DNA of 64,000 nt from Vanessa cardui (GCF_905220365.1 NC_061126.1:7378001-7442000); one strand, 5' to 3'. Numbered from the stretch's first letter, positions 38,895 to 51,275 are shown. Translations and numbers: made by a program. The notes: generated by a model not told the origin, from the sequence alone.

Positions 38895-39731
38895 ATGGAA
38901 TCTGAAGAAACGTTTAAGTTAACGTTAATTAATTGCTTAATGCAACAATTAAGTGAAATTGAAGTTTTAACTTCTATTTATAATGAAGATAATATTATCC
39001 TGACTGATGTTAATGTCCTTAAAGACATAAAAGATTTTGTTGAAAATAGAACTCCATATACACCTAACCATTTAGATTTTACATTAAATCTTGTAATAGA
39101 TGGCTTTAAATTAGAAATATCTGTTAATTTACCAAGCCTGTACCCAGAAGAAGAACCAGATATGTATATAAGATGTAATCAATTAAATCGACAACAAGAG
39201 TCGGACTTAAACTCTGATCTCACCAATTACATTAAAAATAACCACCTTGGAGAACAGTGTTTATACACAGCATTTTCATGGGTTCAAGAAAATATAGATC
39301 AGTATAAAAATAAATTAAATGAAGCCACAAGTCCACAGTGTAGTGCAATTAGTGGCACATATAATTTTTCAAGATTGTGGATTTATTCACATCACATTTA
39401 TAACAAGAAAAAGAGAGAGGAGATTGTGAAAATGGCAAGAGAATATAATTTAACAGGTTTTTGTTTATCAGGAAAGCCTGGTGTTATATGCATAGAAGGT
39501 CTTGAAAGTGATTGCCAAGAATGGTGGAAAATCATAAAATCAATGAGCTGGAAGAAAATTGTGATAAGAAAAACAGAAACCTTTAACATAGCTGAAAGAA
39601 GTTTGAACCAAAAGTTTAAAAATTTTGAGGAAATACGTATTGATATGAGCAGTTTTTCAAAATATTTAGAAACATTTGGTTTAACAGCAGTTTTTAATGA
39701 ACTGTTTGGACTAAATAATATTAATACCTAA
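38895..39731 (+). CDS. RWD domain-containing protein 2-like
   Basis: This is a single-exon gene of 278 aa. The N-terminal part (about residues 15-125) is an RWD domain, with the family pattern QLSEIEVLTSIY and the LPSLYPEEEP turn, a fold found in ubiquitin-system partners. The C-terminal part (about 150-270) has the block IYSHHIYNKKKREEIVKMA and the GKPGVICIEG segment that accompany RWD in the RWDD2A/B family. Molecular role is poorly known. The chosen ATG gives a 15-residue leader before Met16; Met16 is a possible alternative start. It is the only gene start here without a nearby TGACA pair. AATAAA follows at 39810-39815. Confidence 0.85.
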   Translation: MESEETFKLTLINCLMQQLSEIEVLTSIYNEDNIILTDVNVLKDIKDFVENRTPYTPNHLDFTLNLVIDGFKLEISVNLPSLYPEEEPDMYIRCNQLNRQQESDLNSDLTNYIKNNHLGEQCLYTAFSWVQENIDQYKNKLNEATSPQCSAISGTYNFSRLWIYSHHIYNKKKREEIVKMAREYNLTGFCLSGKPGVICIEGLESDCQEWWKIIKSMSWKKIVIRKTETFNIAERSLNQKFKNFEEIRIDMSSFSKYLETFGLTAVFNELFGLNNINT

Positions 39732-39809
39732 CAATATTAAAAAATCAAAAACATTATCAATATCATATATTTAATTACCCGCAAGTGCAATCATTGTAAC
39801 ATAAGTAAA

Positions 39810-39815
39810 AATAAA
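39810..39815 (+). terminator. RWDD2-like polyadenylation signal
   Basis: AATAAA lies about 80 bases after the stop codon of the RWDD2-like gene. Confidence 0.55.
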
Positions 39816-39954
39816 CTTATTTTTAAAGTTATTTTTATATAACTCTTTTTTTCATTGTGTACTGAATTATATTTAAATTATTTGATTCAAATCCTATATA
39901 TTTCAAAAACCATTAAAGGCTAACCATCAATTTAGTATGAGATTGGTAATTTAT

Positions 39955-40830
39955 TATAAAAGGTTATAAATTGCACGAATAGCCCTCTTCTGCAGTACAA
40001 AAATGGTATTAATGTCAGCTGCATTACCCCAGAGTTGGATGCCGTATAACATAATACTGTGGAAATAACTAAAATACACAAGGTGAGCCGTATCCACATC
40101 AGTCAAAAGTCTAATCTTTTCTACCACATAGGCTGCAGAGCTGAGTCTATTCGCCAATTTACTGGGGGCCCATTGGAGCTTAGAGTCTATGGTTATACCC
40201 AGGAACTCTGTTGATTCTAACATACATTTAACGCTTCCCCGTTTAACAGTACATTCGTTTTGACATATCTTACATTGGGATTAGTGAATTAAATACATTT
40301 TGTCTTTTTACTATTTAACATTAAACTATTGACACTAAACCAATGTACCATTTCTGAAAGAGCATTTTTCACATCGTCAAACATTGAAAGGCGTCTTTTT
40401 ATTTTAAAAATTAAAGACGTAGCGTCAGCAAACAATACAATCTCGAGATCAACTAACACATGTGGCGGGTCATTTATATAAACAAGGAAGAGAAATGGAC
40501 CAAGAATTGATCCTTAAGGGGCTCCACGGTAACCTGAGCCCCGAGAGATCTCTTTCCATTCAGAATTTCCAATCAGAAGACTGAGTGCAGTGTCCCTGAT
40601 TCCATAATGACGTAGCTTCCTGACCAAAGTTAGAGGTGACGAAAGGCCTTCGGTAAATCACAAAAACTCCCTAGGGCATCTTGTGACTCCTCCCAGGCAC
40701 TGTAAATATTTTTTGAGAGCGCTCAACCAGCGTCAGTTGTTGGGCGAGCCCTTGTAAATCCAAATTGTTTCTTGTGTAGCAACTTGTTCTTGTTAAAATG
40801 TAATAGCATTTGATTTAGTACCTAATAACA
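39955..40830 (-). mobile_element. Degraded Jockey-like non-LTR retrotransposon (reverse transcriptase 3' part)
   Basis: Read on the minus strand, the fragment starts inside the reverse transcriptase. It shows KQFGFTRARPTTDAG, then FCDLPKAF, then GSILGPFLFLVYIND, then FADATSLIF, and ends with the thumb-side block FLGITIDSKLQW and AIRAIYNL. The order matches Jockey/CR1-type elements. It carries several in-frame stops and frameshifts. The FADD catalytic box reads FADA, so the key aspartate is lost. It is 5' truncated at about 40.8 kb, as is usual for LINE insertions. An 89-codon open piece remains at 39954-40223. Confidence 0.85.
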
Positions 40831-41720
40831 GGGAAGATGCGATATTTTTATGTTTATTTTGAAGAACTCCCTGAAGGAGAGGAGTTTTAAGCATTATTTC
40901 AATACGCACGAACTGTAAAAACCAGTTTTGTCATTACTTCTAAAGTTCTATAGTTTAAGTTAAATTTGTAAACTTAATTTAACTATGCGATATTCATACA
41001 TCGAGATTTCCATATATTGAAATAACGATTAAAACAGCACAGTAATTTCATTTGTAGTTATTATTATAATTGAGAAGGATTATACTAAAAATAACGAGCA
41101 TGTATAAGCTATTGAGAGATCTATCGCTCTTATATTTTCTTTCTTATATTTATTGTTTTGCAAGAACGTGTGGAAGGCAAGATCAATTACTTATTTTTAT
41201 CGAATATGTAATATATGAAATTTAATTAACTGAAAAGACTGTATGGTGTGTACCTTTACCATGAGACAATATATGTATAAAAAAGTTTATGTCAATGTGA
41301 TTGTCTAATTTGACAGTTGACACTTGTTTTTACATAATTTAAAAAAAAAATCTTCACCGGTGAAAGAAGGGACGTGAAATAACTTATTTAAGATACTTAA
41401 ATTGTGTTAAATAGTAAATTCGTGTTAATATTGTTTTTTGTCACAGAATTATCATTTCTTCAAATTCAAACTAGATATTTAACTTTTGCGTTTTACGTAT
41501 ATAATATAAATTACAATAAAACGATTATACTACTATAACGAAGAATTTATTTAGTTATAAATATACTTTCGAGCCTTACTTAATTCCTCAATTTATATAC
41601 TAGTCCTTTAAAGTGTAAAACAAACGTCGAATAGATTTTCCCAGTGATTTACATCTAGTAATTGCTCTTACTGGTCGTCATTATTATTTTATACAGAAAA
41701 AATAATACAAACTGGACAAA
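40831..41720. other. Intergenic stretch and APC4 upstream region
   Basis: No gene is seen. TGTCA at 41290 and TGACA at 41311 and 41318 form a cluster about 400-430 bp before the APC4 start codon, farther than in the other genes; a non-coding 5' exon could lie between. Confidence 0.4.
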
Positions 41721-44700
41721 ATGTTTCATTGTGGGATGCGACAAATGGAAGAGAAACATGTTGCTAATCAAGTAGATCTTATGGTTTGGAGTAACCGTCT
41801 TGATTTATTAGCTCTTAGCAATTTTAAAGGTAATTAATTATATGTTTATGTTTTGTTTACAAATAACACTTAATGAATATAAATGATTTTTTTGTTTTCT
41901 ACTTTTACAGGTGAAGTCCAGGTTCATAGGCTGCACTGGCAAAAAGTTTGGAATTTACCACCTCCCAAAGATAATATAGTGGTTGATTCAATGGCTTGGA
42001 GACCTGATGGCAAGGTAAAATGAGTAGCATAATTTGTAATTGTGTTGTATTGTGTACATTATTATAAGTTTTTTTTTTTAAATGTATGAATTAACTCAGA
42101 ATCTATATAATTTTATAACTTTTTTAACACCCTCAAAAAGTATTTTTTAAAACATATTTAATGTTGGTGTATTAATGCTATAGATATGATATGATTCTAT
42201 GATACTCGTCTTACCTTTTTTTTCTGATAACTTACTTTTTAATTAGTCATTGTTTTTAGGCATTGGCTATTGGTTACAACTCTGGAACTGTTTGCATAAT
42301 AGATATTGAAGATAAAGAAATTATTGACAAATATGATTTTGCTTATGAAACATCAGAAGAATTTTATATGGCAAATAATTATGGAATTCCTTGTATTACT
42401 TGGGCCGTTAAATCAGGAAATTTAGAAAGTGCATTGGAATATAATGTATATGTAAGTTTTTTGTTTGAAAATTTTATTATAAGTTCACTTTTGTTGTAGC
42501 CTTATAATTCAATTAACTTTATTTTCAGGATGACCCATCCATATTTCTACCAAATCCTCCTTCTCCAAGTAATACATATAAAAATCAGGGTGTAGAGGAT
42601 AATATAAAAAGTTGTCATGACACCATAGATCAGACCCAACTGAGTATGCTAATGATTGCATATGGTAGTGGAAATATTTATATGAGTGTTTTTGGTAGAT
42701 ATCCATATGGGACTATTCATCTATCTCACATCACTAAGGATGATTATGGAGAATATAAAATACTTGATATAAATTTATCTGAAGATTTTAGTGTTATGCA
42801 AGTATTGTACTTGGACAAAACTACTAATACTATTAATTTGTCTCTTGTAAACACAAGTGTATTATCAGCTTATGCTGAAGAACTGTTTACAGTTGCAACT
42901 AGACATGGTCAAATTGTGTCATTGTTGACACATTTGGATAGAACAATGATTTCGATAACTGAAGCTTGGGAACATATACTATTAGAGATGGACACAAAAA
43001 TGGCATATTATGCTTCTTCAGTAGCAGAAGGTGGAGTGTCAGCAGATTTGCTTGAACTATTAATGTTAGGTAACTATCAAATTTATTATGAACGGAGTTA
43101 ATATTAAATACACCTATATTATGCATAGAAAATATATTGCGTTGAGTATTTTTATAATAAATTAACCACCAAATATGTTGTTATTGTATTATCATATTTA
43201 TTTTCAGGAGTCCCATCAGATGAATTAGAAGTGTTCTTGCTCCAAGAATTAACAGCCAAAGGTTTAAAGAAATTTGGCAATTCGGTTGAGTTGAGTTATT
43301 CAACTATACAAAAGTTAGTTTTAAGACAGCTAAATATTATTGGACAGAGTGTTACGTATCATCTAGCAGAATTGAGAGGTTTAACCAGAATACCAGATAG
43401 ATATAAGGTAATATTTACTTCTTCTATATTTTCACAGTTGCAACAAAGGGAAATTTACTTTAGAATGGGACGGTACTCAGTCCTCTCCTTAAATATGGTC
43501 TTGAAATACAAATATGCATTTTTATTTCAGGTTTTATGTTTAGAAGAGAAAATGGTTACCGAAGCAATAAGAGCTTCTTGTGCCTTTCTAAACAAATGTC
43601 TTGAACTGCAACAAGTAATTGATGTATCAATGCGCAATTATAAAGCTTTTTTTAGGTGGCTTTTTGTTGTAATAGTTCGATTACTGGATGAGCAAACCTC
43701 AAGTGAAATTGTAAAAATAACTCAACAAGAGCTCACTCATATTGCAGAGTTTTTGTACAATTTTGATAATGTTCACGAGGAAAACACTGAAAGTCCAACG
43801 GAGAGACCTGTTAAATTTAACCTAGAAAGGTTGGGTCAATATTTATTAGATGAAGATTTAACAATACTCCCAGATGATGAAGACAATCCATGGCATAAAT
43901 TTCTCAAAGAAAATTCATGTCTATTAAAAGAGAATGATACAATCTTTTCTATGTTAGAATTTAAAAAGTTTTCTTTGGTACAACAGCAGAATCACTTAAA
44001 AATATCTGTGGGTAAAATATTTGATGTTAGAATTAAGGATGTAGCCAAGTATTTCTCTGTATTGTATAACCTTAAACTAAATGAATATCAAAACAAATTA
44101 ACAAAGGAACATTTAAGGATATCACAGATATTCGATGCTAATGAGGAAAGATTCATGATGGCATTTACTGACAGTGAACATATGACAGAAGGAATAAAAT
44201 TCATGTCTGTAAATATTAAAGATAGAATTTGTATAGCAACAGCTTCGAAATTTTCTATATCCTCTTGTTTACTACGTGATAATATTGATATACCTGAGAA
44301 GGATCTCTCAATTCTTGACCTTCAGTTTTATTCACCAGAATATTTATCAGTTCTAGTGAATCATCCAAGTATAGAAGACTGTACAATTTTTATTCAAGTT
44401 CCACTGAAAATTGTTTTAGAAAATTCAACTGAATTCAATATGAAATCAAAGTCATTAGTTTTTAATGAGAAAGTTGTGAGGAGAAATATATCACCACAAT
44501 TGGATGTTAGTGTTTATAAGGTTCTCGATAAAATGGATGGTTTTCGTATTGCTGTATCCGGTGGTCGTAAAGTGGCTGTTGTTTTGTCAAACAGTCACAG
44601 GAAGGTTAGAGTGTTTGAAATGGAAATAAATGGAGAAGATGAGGATGATGAAACTCTGGATACAACACCTCTTTCTCAAGGAACAAATGCTAGTGAAAAT

Positions 44701-44745
44701 CAAAGCACACCTGATAAGCATAATGTTCAAGACATCACTTTTTAA
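41721..44745 (+). CDS. APC4: Anaphase-promoting complex subunit 4 (APC4)
   Basis: APC4 is a scaffold subunit of the anaphase-promoting complex, the ubiquitin ligase that drives exit from mitosis. Six coding exons join in phase: 41721-41829, 41911-42014, 42260-42451, 42529-43069, 43208-43407 and 43531-44745, giving 786 aa, close to the human subunit. The N-terminal part has WD40-like blades (VDLMVWSNRLDLLALSN, SMAWRPDGKALAIGYNSG). The middle has the APC4 helical-domain signature LTAKGLKKFGNSVELSYS and QVIDVSMRNYKAFFRWLF. The tail is acidic and low-complexity. The intron at 43408-43530 is 123 nt with no in-frame stop, so the reading frame stays open across it. AATAAA follows at 44749. Confidence 0.93.
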
Positions 44746-44748
44746 TTA

Positions 44749-44754
44749 AATAAA
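44749..44754 (+). terminator. APC4 polyadenylation signal
   Basis: AATAAA begins four bases after the APC4 stop codon. The gene converges with the Ig-domain gene 290 bp downstream. Confidence 0.6.
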
Positions 44755-44958
44755 ACATGAAATTTTAGCAATTTTTATTAAATTTTAATATCTCTATATA
44801 CAAAATGGACTATAAAAGTCAAACAAAAAATACTTCACTCAATAGTGTAATAAATATTTAAATATTGATAAAGTTTGAATACTTAACTACTTTTTTGACC
44901 TGGTCTATCCATAATCCTACTTATTTTTAGTTATCAAAAGCGTAATTAAAAAATTATT

Positions 44959-44972
44959 TTTATTACTTTATT
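44959..44972 (-). terminator. Two polyadenylation signals of the Ig-domain gene
   Basis: On the minus strand AATAAA occurs at 44972-44967 and 44964-44959, about 70-80 bases past the stop codon at 45040. Confidence 0.6.
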
Positions 44973-45039
44973 TCTTAATATATAACAGTATATACATAAT
45001 ATATAGATTCACAGATAACTTGTAATTCAGAAACAAAAT

Positions 45040-46155
45040 TTATATTAAACTTGGACTTGGTGTTTTTATTTGTATATTTTCAAAGACAGAATTAAAATCT
45101 GTGTCTAGGCCCTGGTTATCTATACCATATAGAAGATGTTCTGATGATTGGTTTCTGCTTGGACCTGGTGCTGGTTGACTGATAGCAGTAGTAGTGCGGT
45201 TATATATTTCCTCACCATCCTCTTCATCATCTTCCACTAAATAATGAAATAAAACAAAACTTAAATATTTCTATATATTTTGCTAAATATAAATATATTA
45301 TGAAACAAAATTACAACATATTATTGAGATATATATTTATCTAGATCATATTCATTATAATTTTCAAGAATTAATATACCATCAAATAAACATCTGTTAA
45401 AAACATATTTACCTGGCACAGCTGTACGACCATCATATTTGTTCCATTCTTTCCTTAACCTAAAGTATATAACAGCACATACTATCAGCACTAGTATGGA
45501 GATTACAATAGCTGACAATTTGATTGCATCTGCTGTTGTGAATGTTGATCCATGAACAATCATTTCTACTTCCCCTACAGTAACACCAACACCATCAAGC
45601 TTCTTTGAAAAGCATTTATAATATCCAGATTCAGTTGGTGACACACTCTGAAATATTATAACATCTTCTAAAACAGTCTTATTTTACTTTAAATTATCCA
45701 ATTATATTGTAACTCCATTGAAAAATCTATTTAATGAGGTTTGGTTATTGATTTGGATATAATTATTATAATACTAATAGTATATATTATACTATATTCA
45801 TAAATACATTTTATTCTTAGCTATCATACATTTATTTATAAATAAAAACAAACAGACCAAATTTATATTTTCAAAAATAAACAATGTTTAACATTTATTA
45901 CAAGAAATACCTAATATTACCAATAGTACTCACATTTATATGTAGCTTTCCTGATAATACTTCATATTTATATTTTTTTTCATCAAATGTCGTCTCAGGG
46001 CCAATTATTTGTAAAGGGTGGGAATCCATGAGCCAAAACATAAAGTTATGATCAAAATCATTACTATCACAGTTTAAAACTACAGTAGAACCAGCCGGCA
46101 CCTCAGTAACTACAGTACTTTTAATATCAGCAATATTTTCTGCTATAGATGGCAT
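45040..46155 (-). CDS. Single Ig-domain membrane protein, unnamed
   Basis: Three minus-strand exons join in phase: 46155-45934, 45647-45413 and 45236-45040, for 217 aa. One immunoglobulin domain is visible: Cys29 in VVLNC, Trp41 in FMFWL, and the C-terminal SGYYKC motif with Cys86. A membrane segment follows at about residues 118-136 (LSAIVISILVLIVCAVIYF), then a basic stop-transfer RLRKEW and an acidic cytoplasmic tail (EDDEEDGEE). This predicts a type I surface receptor or adhesion protein. I do not recognise the family. The given start lacks a signal peptide, which is odd; an in-frame stop lies 12 bases upstream of it. A splice acceptor inside the first exon (after CTATAG) could join a distant signal-peptide exon I cannot see. 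Confidence 0.75.
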
Positions 46156-46228
46156 TTTTAAAAGTTATTCTCCTTTAAATGGTATATTATATCACTGCAG
46201 CTTCTAAAATCTAGTAGAGCCAATGATT

Positions 46229-46257
46229 TGTCATGACTATGCAAACTGACGATGTCA
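46229..46257. promoter_or_regulatory. TGTCA pair upstream of the Ig-domain gene
   Basis: TGTCA occurs at 46229 and 46253, about 75-100 bp upstream of the candidate start at 46155. Their presence weakly supports a promoter here, rather than only a distant upstream exon. Confidence 0.35.
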
Positions 46258-46367
46258 ATGGATGAGTGCCAAGTTTAAAATTATCTCATAGTCACATGTT
46301 CCCACCAAATATTTATAATAATACTTTACAAAATAAAGTAGTGGGCTTAAGCCTAAATATAGAATTC

Positions 46368-46775
46368 TTAATACCTACTGCTTCTACTTGAAATCTTTAT
46401 TAGATGCATAAAAACTTTAACACAAAGCACTGGTAGCAACATCCAAATGGGGGCCATTACTACATATATTGGCAAATTAAGTTTTGTATATTCCAATTTT
46501 ATGCAAATTATGATTTGTGCAGCCATTTTGAGCCCTATAGCTGCTATGTACCAAACGTTTTTATTGATTGTTCCTTTAAATCTTTCAATACCATTTCGAC
46601 AATGAGATATCATGTGAAATAAAACATAAATTAATAAAATACTGTCGTAGACCCACATGGGAATAAATACTATAAACCAATTCCAATGAGTTCTTGATTC
46701 TAATCTCAGACATAGTAATATTAAGAAAACTAAAAAAATAAACCATGTAAATAAAGCCCTATGTAGTATAGCCAT
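46368..46775 (-). CDS. TMEM60: Transmembrane protein 60 homologue (TMEM60)
   Basis: This is an intronless gene of 135 aa, close to the 133 aa of human TMEM60. Four hydrophobic segments are visible at about residues 5-24, 31-54, 75-92 and 100-125. The block HWNWFIVFIPMWVYDSILL is the most conserved signature, followed by a Cys/basic loop and AWYxxA-like NVWYIAAIGLK. The function of the family is unknown. It lies 212 bp upstream of the Ig-domain gene on the same strand and diverges from ALG8, sharing a 0.6-kb interval with it. Confidence 0.85.
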   Translation of the reverse strand: MAILHRALFTWFIFLVFLILLCLRLESRTHWNWFIVFIPMWVYDSILLIYVLFHMISHCRNGIERFKGTINKNVWYIAAIGLKMAAQIIICIKLEYTKLNLPIYVVMAPIWMLLPVLCVKVFMHLIKISSRSSRY

Positions 46776-47398
46776 TCTATAAACGAATATATGTAATCTT
46801 TAGTAAAACTGAAGTTAAATGTATATTAAGAATCAAAGTAGGTATATTATTTAACTTTGGTTTCCTATTGTAAACATAAATAACATAATATGCCAATTTG
46901 AAAATGACGTTTTTTAGTTGACAGTAATGATTTATCATTTCTCGTTTTTTTGTCGAAAGTTTGCAAGAACCAAAAAAATGTATGTTTGAAATATTTTTAA
47001 ATAGACTCATAAAATGTAGTTAAATCAGATACATAATCTCAATAATAATATGCATGTTTTATTTTTCTTATATTAGAAAAAATCATCTATAATATTATTT
47101 ATAAAATAAATAAAAATGCATTGTCGTATTATAAGTAAAATTTGATCGAGTAGTGAATAGCCTCCGTGTCAAAATTGGTATTTATTATTATTAAGTCAAA
47201 TTGTCAATGTCAAACTAAAAATTGAATTGAATATGTGTATAGTTGGAAGCCGCATTATTTTGATATGATTTTATTGATCAACTTTTTAACTTTAATTTCC
47301 TTAAAATACCTGCCAAAACAATTTTAACTGTTTCTATATGAGGCCGACATCGTGTAGAATTATATTTACTAAATATTGTTTAAGAGTTAAGCACTAAA
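46776..47398. promoter_or_regulatory. Shared divergent promoter interval, TMEM60/ALG8
   Basis: The two start codons are 623 bp apart and face away from each other. TGACA at 46919 lies about 145 bp from the TMEM60 start. TGTCA at 47167, 47202 and 47208 lies about 190-230 bp from the ALG8 start. No coding exon is evident; the 77-codon minus frame at 46777-47010 is not supported. Confidence 0.5.
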
Positions 47399-50300
47399 AT
47401 GATAGTAGAAATATCACTAATAGTAACGGCAGCGAAACTATTTTTTATGCCACTGTAGTAAGTAATAAAATTGCTTTGATTATTTTAATAACATATGTTG
47501 GCCCCTTTTATTCACCATTTATCTTCGCAGTCGGTCTACAGATTTTGAAGTGCATAGAAATTGGCTTGCTGTAACACATAATCTTACAATTGATCAGTGG
47601 TATTATGACGAGACTTCAGAATGGACTCTAGACTATCCACCATTCTTTGCTTGGCTGGAGTATGGTCTTTCTCATATAGCAAAAGTTTTTGACCCGGAGA
47701 TGGTGAAATTAGAAAATTTAAATTATGCTTCAGATATGACTGTTTTATTTCAAAGATTATCAGTCATAGTATTGGATTTTGTTTATATATATGGCGCTAA
47801 AAGGTCTGTGCAGTTTGTTTATGAACTTTAAAGTCAATTTTATCAGCTTAATAATAATAATAATAAACTTTTTCAGTTGTTCACAGCTTTTAAGCGATGG
47901 CAACCTCCTCGTTTTTATACTTCTTGTAGCGAATCCTGGGCTTCTGATGGTTGACCATATTCACTTTCAGTATAATGGCTTTTTATTTGGAATTCTATTG
48001 TTGTCTATATCAAACATGATAACAGTAAGTATGAGTTATATGATTATGGTGAATCATTTCAAATAACGTTTTTTATTAATTTCGTAAATAAAATATTTAG
48101 TGAGAAAATTTTCTAATATGATTTTTTAATATTTTTCCAGAGCAACTTCATAGCCACAGCTTTTTGGTTTGCAGTACTACTTAACTTTAAACACATATTT
48201 TTGTATGTGGCACCAGTCTATGTGGTCTATATGTTAAGAGCATACTGCTTCACAGTATCTTCAAATGATGGTGTGCATACACCATGGTATTCATTCTCAC
48301 TGACAAATCTCATAAAATTGGCATTAACTGTTATATCAGTGTTTTGTTTATCATTTGGACCCTTCATTGATCAATTACCACAGGTATTTAAATCTATTTG
48401 ATTATTTTTTTATGTTAGTCTTATTTTAATAGAACCTCTTTGTAGGGTACCTCATTTTTAGAAACATATTAATATAATATTATAGGATTATCCATCCTAT
48501 AATTATGATGTAATGAAAAAATTTTATTGTTTTGTTTTATTGCAAATTAGTTACATTTTTTTAAGAAATTGAAATTATTTTAAGGTTTTTTCAAGATTGT
48601 TCCCATTTAAAAGAGGATTGTGCCACGCCTATTGGGCTCCGAATTTTTGGGCTCTATACAATATTGCTGATAAAATTTTACAAAAGTTATGTAAGTAATC
48701 ATTGTTAACCAATATAACTTGTTAACTTTGTTGAGTTAAGTATAATAAACTTAGATGTTTCAAGGTGAATATTAATTAATTACAGGTCTAAAATTTGGTA
48801 TCCCAGTTGCAACATCTGAAGCTTCAATGACAGGTGGTTTGGTACAAGAATTTGAGCATGCAGTGTTGCCAACAATAACACCAAGTATTACTTTTGCAAT
48901 CACTGCAATATCAATGATTCCTGCTCTTATCAAGCTTTGGCACCTGGGAGCTGATAGAGGATATAGATGCTTAAGTTTTGTTAGGTATTTAATGTTTTAT
49001 ATAAATTAATATTATAAAAACCAATAATACTCTATCATAAATGAGAGACTGCACTGTATATTAGATTAAAGATAAATTCTGCTCTTTATATAATTTGTAA
49101 ATTAAAAAATTAAATATTGTATAGTCATATTTTACATATGATAGAATTAATTCCCATTTCCAAAGAATTTTATTCGATTAAATATGATAGAAATTGGTAT
49201 TAGTAATCTATAAGATTTTGATAATCTTAGTTTAATTCTATGTATTGATAATATTATCTTTTAAACTTAATGGCAATGAGGATTTTTTGTTCTGTTAATG
49301 GATTTATAAAATTTAATGGTTTTGTTTGTTTACAGATGTTTAACATTGTGTGCTACGTGTGCATTTATGTTTGGATGGCATGTGCACGAAAAAGCCATAC
49401 TCATGATCTTAATCCCCCTCAGGTATGCAATTCCTATTTCCCAGTTTGTCATTAAGAATATAATGAAAGTTATATTCACAGCATTAAATTATTCATTAAT
49501 ATAATTAATTAACTAAATAATGTTAGATTAGAAATAAATTAACAAAAACCAAAATTATTTTTGTTTGGTATAAATATCCCGTACAAAAATAGTTTCTGTG
49601 TCTATTGTCAACAACACCACTGGTCAACTGTATTTCATACTATACTCCTTTTTTTAATAATGTTTTGTTTTTGATGTATTATTTGGTACAACGAATTATT
49701 AATTTTCGTTAAAAATTAAAACAACGAATTGTTTTATTATGAGTTATACATGTTTAGATGTCAGTGGTGAGTTTATCAAAACACAATTGTTGTTGTCAAT
49801 TCACTATACGAAAAAAAATATATATACAAGAAAAGCCATTTGTTTCACATGGTGATATGGCTTTATGTGTGTCTGTCCTTCTATGTAGATACCACCCATT
49901 CTTTTGATATTCTATCGCCAAGCAACATTACTTAGTATAGTTTTGTTCCGGTTTGAAGGATCAGTGAGCCGGAGTAATAAAAGGCACAAAAACGTAACAT
50001 CTCAATTTCCAAGGTGTATCGGCGATATAAGGAGTAGTTAAAATTTCTTATGAGTAATGACCAATTACCATCATGGTGGTTACTCAATATATGTGCTGTA
50101 AAAAAAAGTAAACTAAAAATTCTATTTGTTTCAGTTTTCTCTCCGTTCTGGGCGACATTGACTGCAACTTATTTTTATTTATATCTGTGGTTGGACATTA
50201 CTCATTATTTCCTCTATTGTATCCGAAAAATTTGCTTTCTATTAAAATCTTCATGCTTTTAACACATATGGCTATTGCATTTTGTTACATACCGTCATTA

Positions 50301-50609
50301 TATGAACTCGTTAAGACGAAACCTCACAAGAAAAGAGGTTTTATGCTTCTGCCTGGCCTGAAAAGATTTCAGTCATTGTATTTGTACGGATTTATGGCAG
50401 TATGTATTTATGAGAATTCCATACATACATTTTTGGGATTTGATAAAACTTTACCATTCCTGCCTCTAATGATTACTTCAGTTTACTGTGCATTAGGGGT
50501 TTGTTATTTCTGGTTCTACTATTATTACTATTTTCTTACATTTAATTTAAGTAGAGTTCCTACCTTAATGACAAGTAGATCGGCACGATATGAAAAAAAA
50601 GTAACATAA
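47399..50609 (+). CDS. ALG8: Dolichyl-P-glucose alpha-1,3-glucosyltransferase ALG8
   Basis: This ER multi-pass enzyme adds the second glucose to the dolichol-linked N-glycan precursor using dolichyl-phosphate-glucose. Eight coding exons join in phase: 47399-47457, 47531-47803, 47877-48024, 48141-48383, 48585-48690, 48786-48984, 49336-49422 and 50135-50609, giving 529 aa, similar to the human enzyme. The first luminal loop has STDFEVHRNW (Asp24) and SEWTLDYPPFFAW (residues 49-61). Further signatures are DHIHFQYNGFLFG, RLFPFKRGLCHAYWAPNFWA, FMFWGWH-type FMFGWHVHEKAIL and VVGHYSLFPLLY. These separate it from the close relative ALG6. Its last intron (712 bp) holds an interspersed repeat. AATAAA follows at 50665. 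Confidence 0.95.
49885..50083 (-). repeat. Dispersed lepidopteran repeat, copy 1 (in ALG8 intron 7)
   Basis: Read in reverse, this stretch aligns with the element at 58545-58790. Shared words include CTTCAAACCGGAACA, CCTTATATCGCC versus CCTTACATCGTC, and GGTGGTACCTAC-like ends. It is a divergent copy inside the last ALG8 intron and leaves both splice sites intact. Confidence 0.7.
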
Positions 50610-50664
50610 GTTATACCAAATACTATTATTTAATGTACAAGTTAATTTTATTATAAAATGTTGA

Positions 50665-50670
50665 AATAAA
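50665..50670 (+). terminator. ALG8 polyadenylation signal
   Basis: AATAAA lies 56 bases after the ALG8 stop codon. Confidence 0.6.
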
Positions 50671-51275
50671 AATCATCTATAATTGTTTTGTGTGTTTTTT
50701 TATTTAATAAAGATAAGTGCTTGGAATGTAATGCGTTAATTTTACTTTATTATAATATAGAAATAGAAATTGTTAGTGGAGAGAGATCTCAGTGGACAGA
50801 CCGCGTGTTGTGAAAATTGTTATGTTTTCTAGCGCTAAACATGTTGTATTTATAAATTATTGTATGTATTCTGCAGAGAAGGAAAAGTTATTACGAAAGT
50901 TTTGCGTTGTGTATCCACCAATACACAACGAAACAGCTTGGGTGGTAGAATAAGGATCTTCCTTTTTCTACAAACAATTATGCCATTTTTAAGCAGCTAA
51001 AAATATTAAAAATGCTGGTTAAAATACCACTTATAAAAAACAATAATATAGAATAAAAATGGTCGGTTTCGTATACTAATTTGGTCAAACGAGCATTTAG
51101 TATAATAATTTGAGCAGACTGACGCTTTAATATAATCTAGTATAATGCATCAGAAAACAATTCGTCAAAAACCCTCCTTATCAATACATAAAGCAAGTAC
51201 GTATTTATTAATACTAATATCTCAGATCCATGTCAAGGACTACTATCACAATATTAGTGAGTTAGAGACATACAC
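50671..51275. other. Intergenic stretch with a small stem-loop
   Basis: No gene is visible. A perfect 10-bp stem, CGTTGTGTAT with its complement ATACACAACG, lies at 50905-50930 around a CCACCA loop. Confidence 0.5.

Noticed and set aside
39954..40223. Independent 89-aa gene
   Set aside because: It is the surviving 3' piece of a Jockey-like reverse transcriptase and the homology continues upstream through stops.
46777..47010. Minus-strand 77-aa gene upstream of TMEM60
   Set aside because: It lies in the divergent promoter interval, has no family features and abuts the TMEM60 start.
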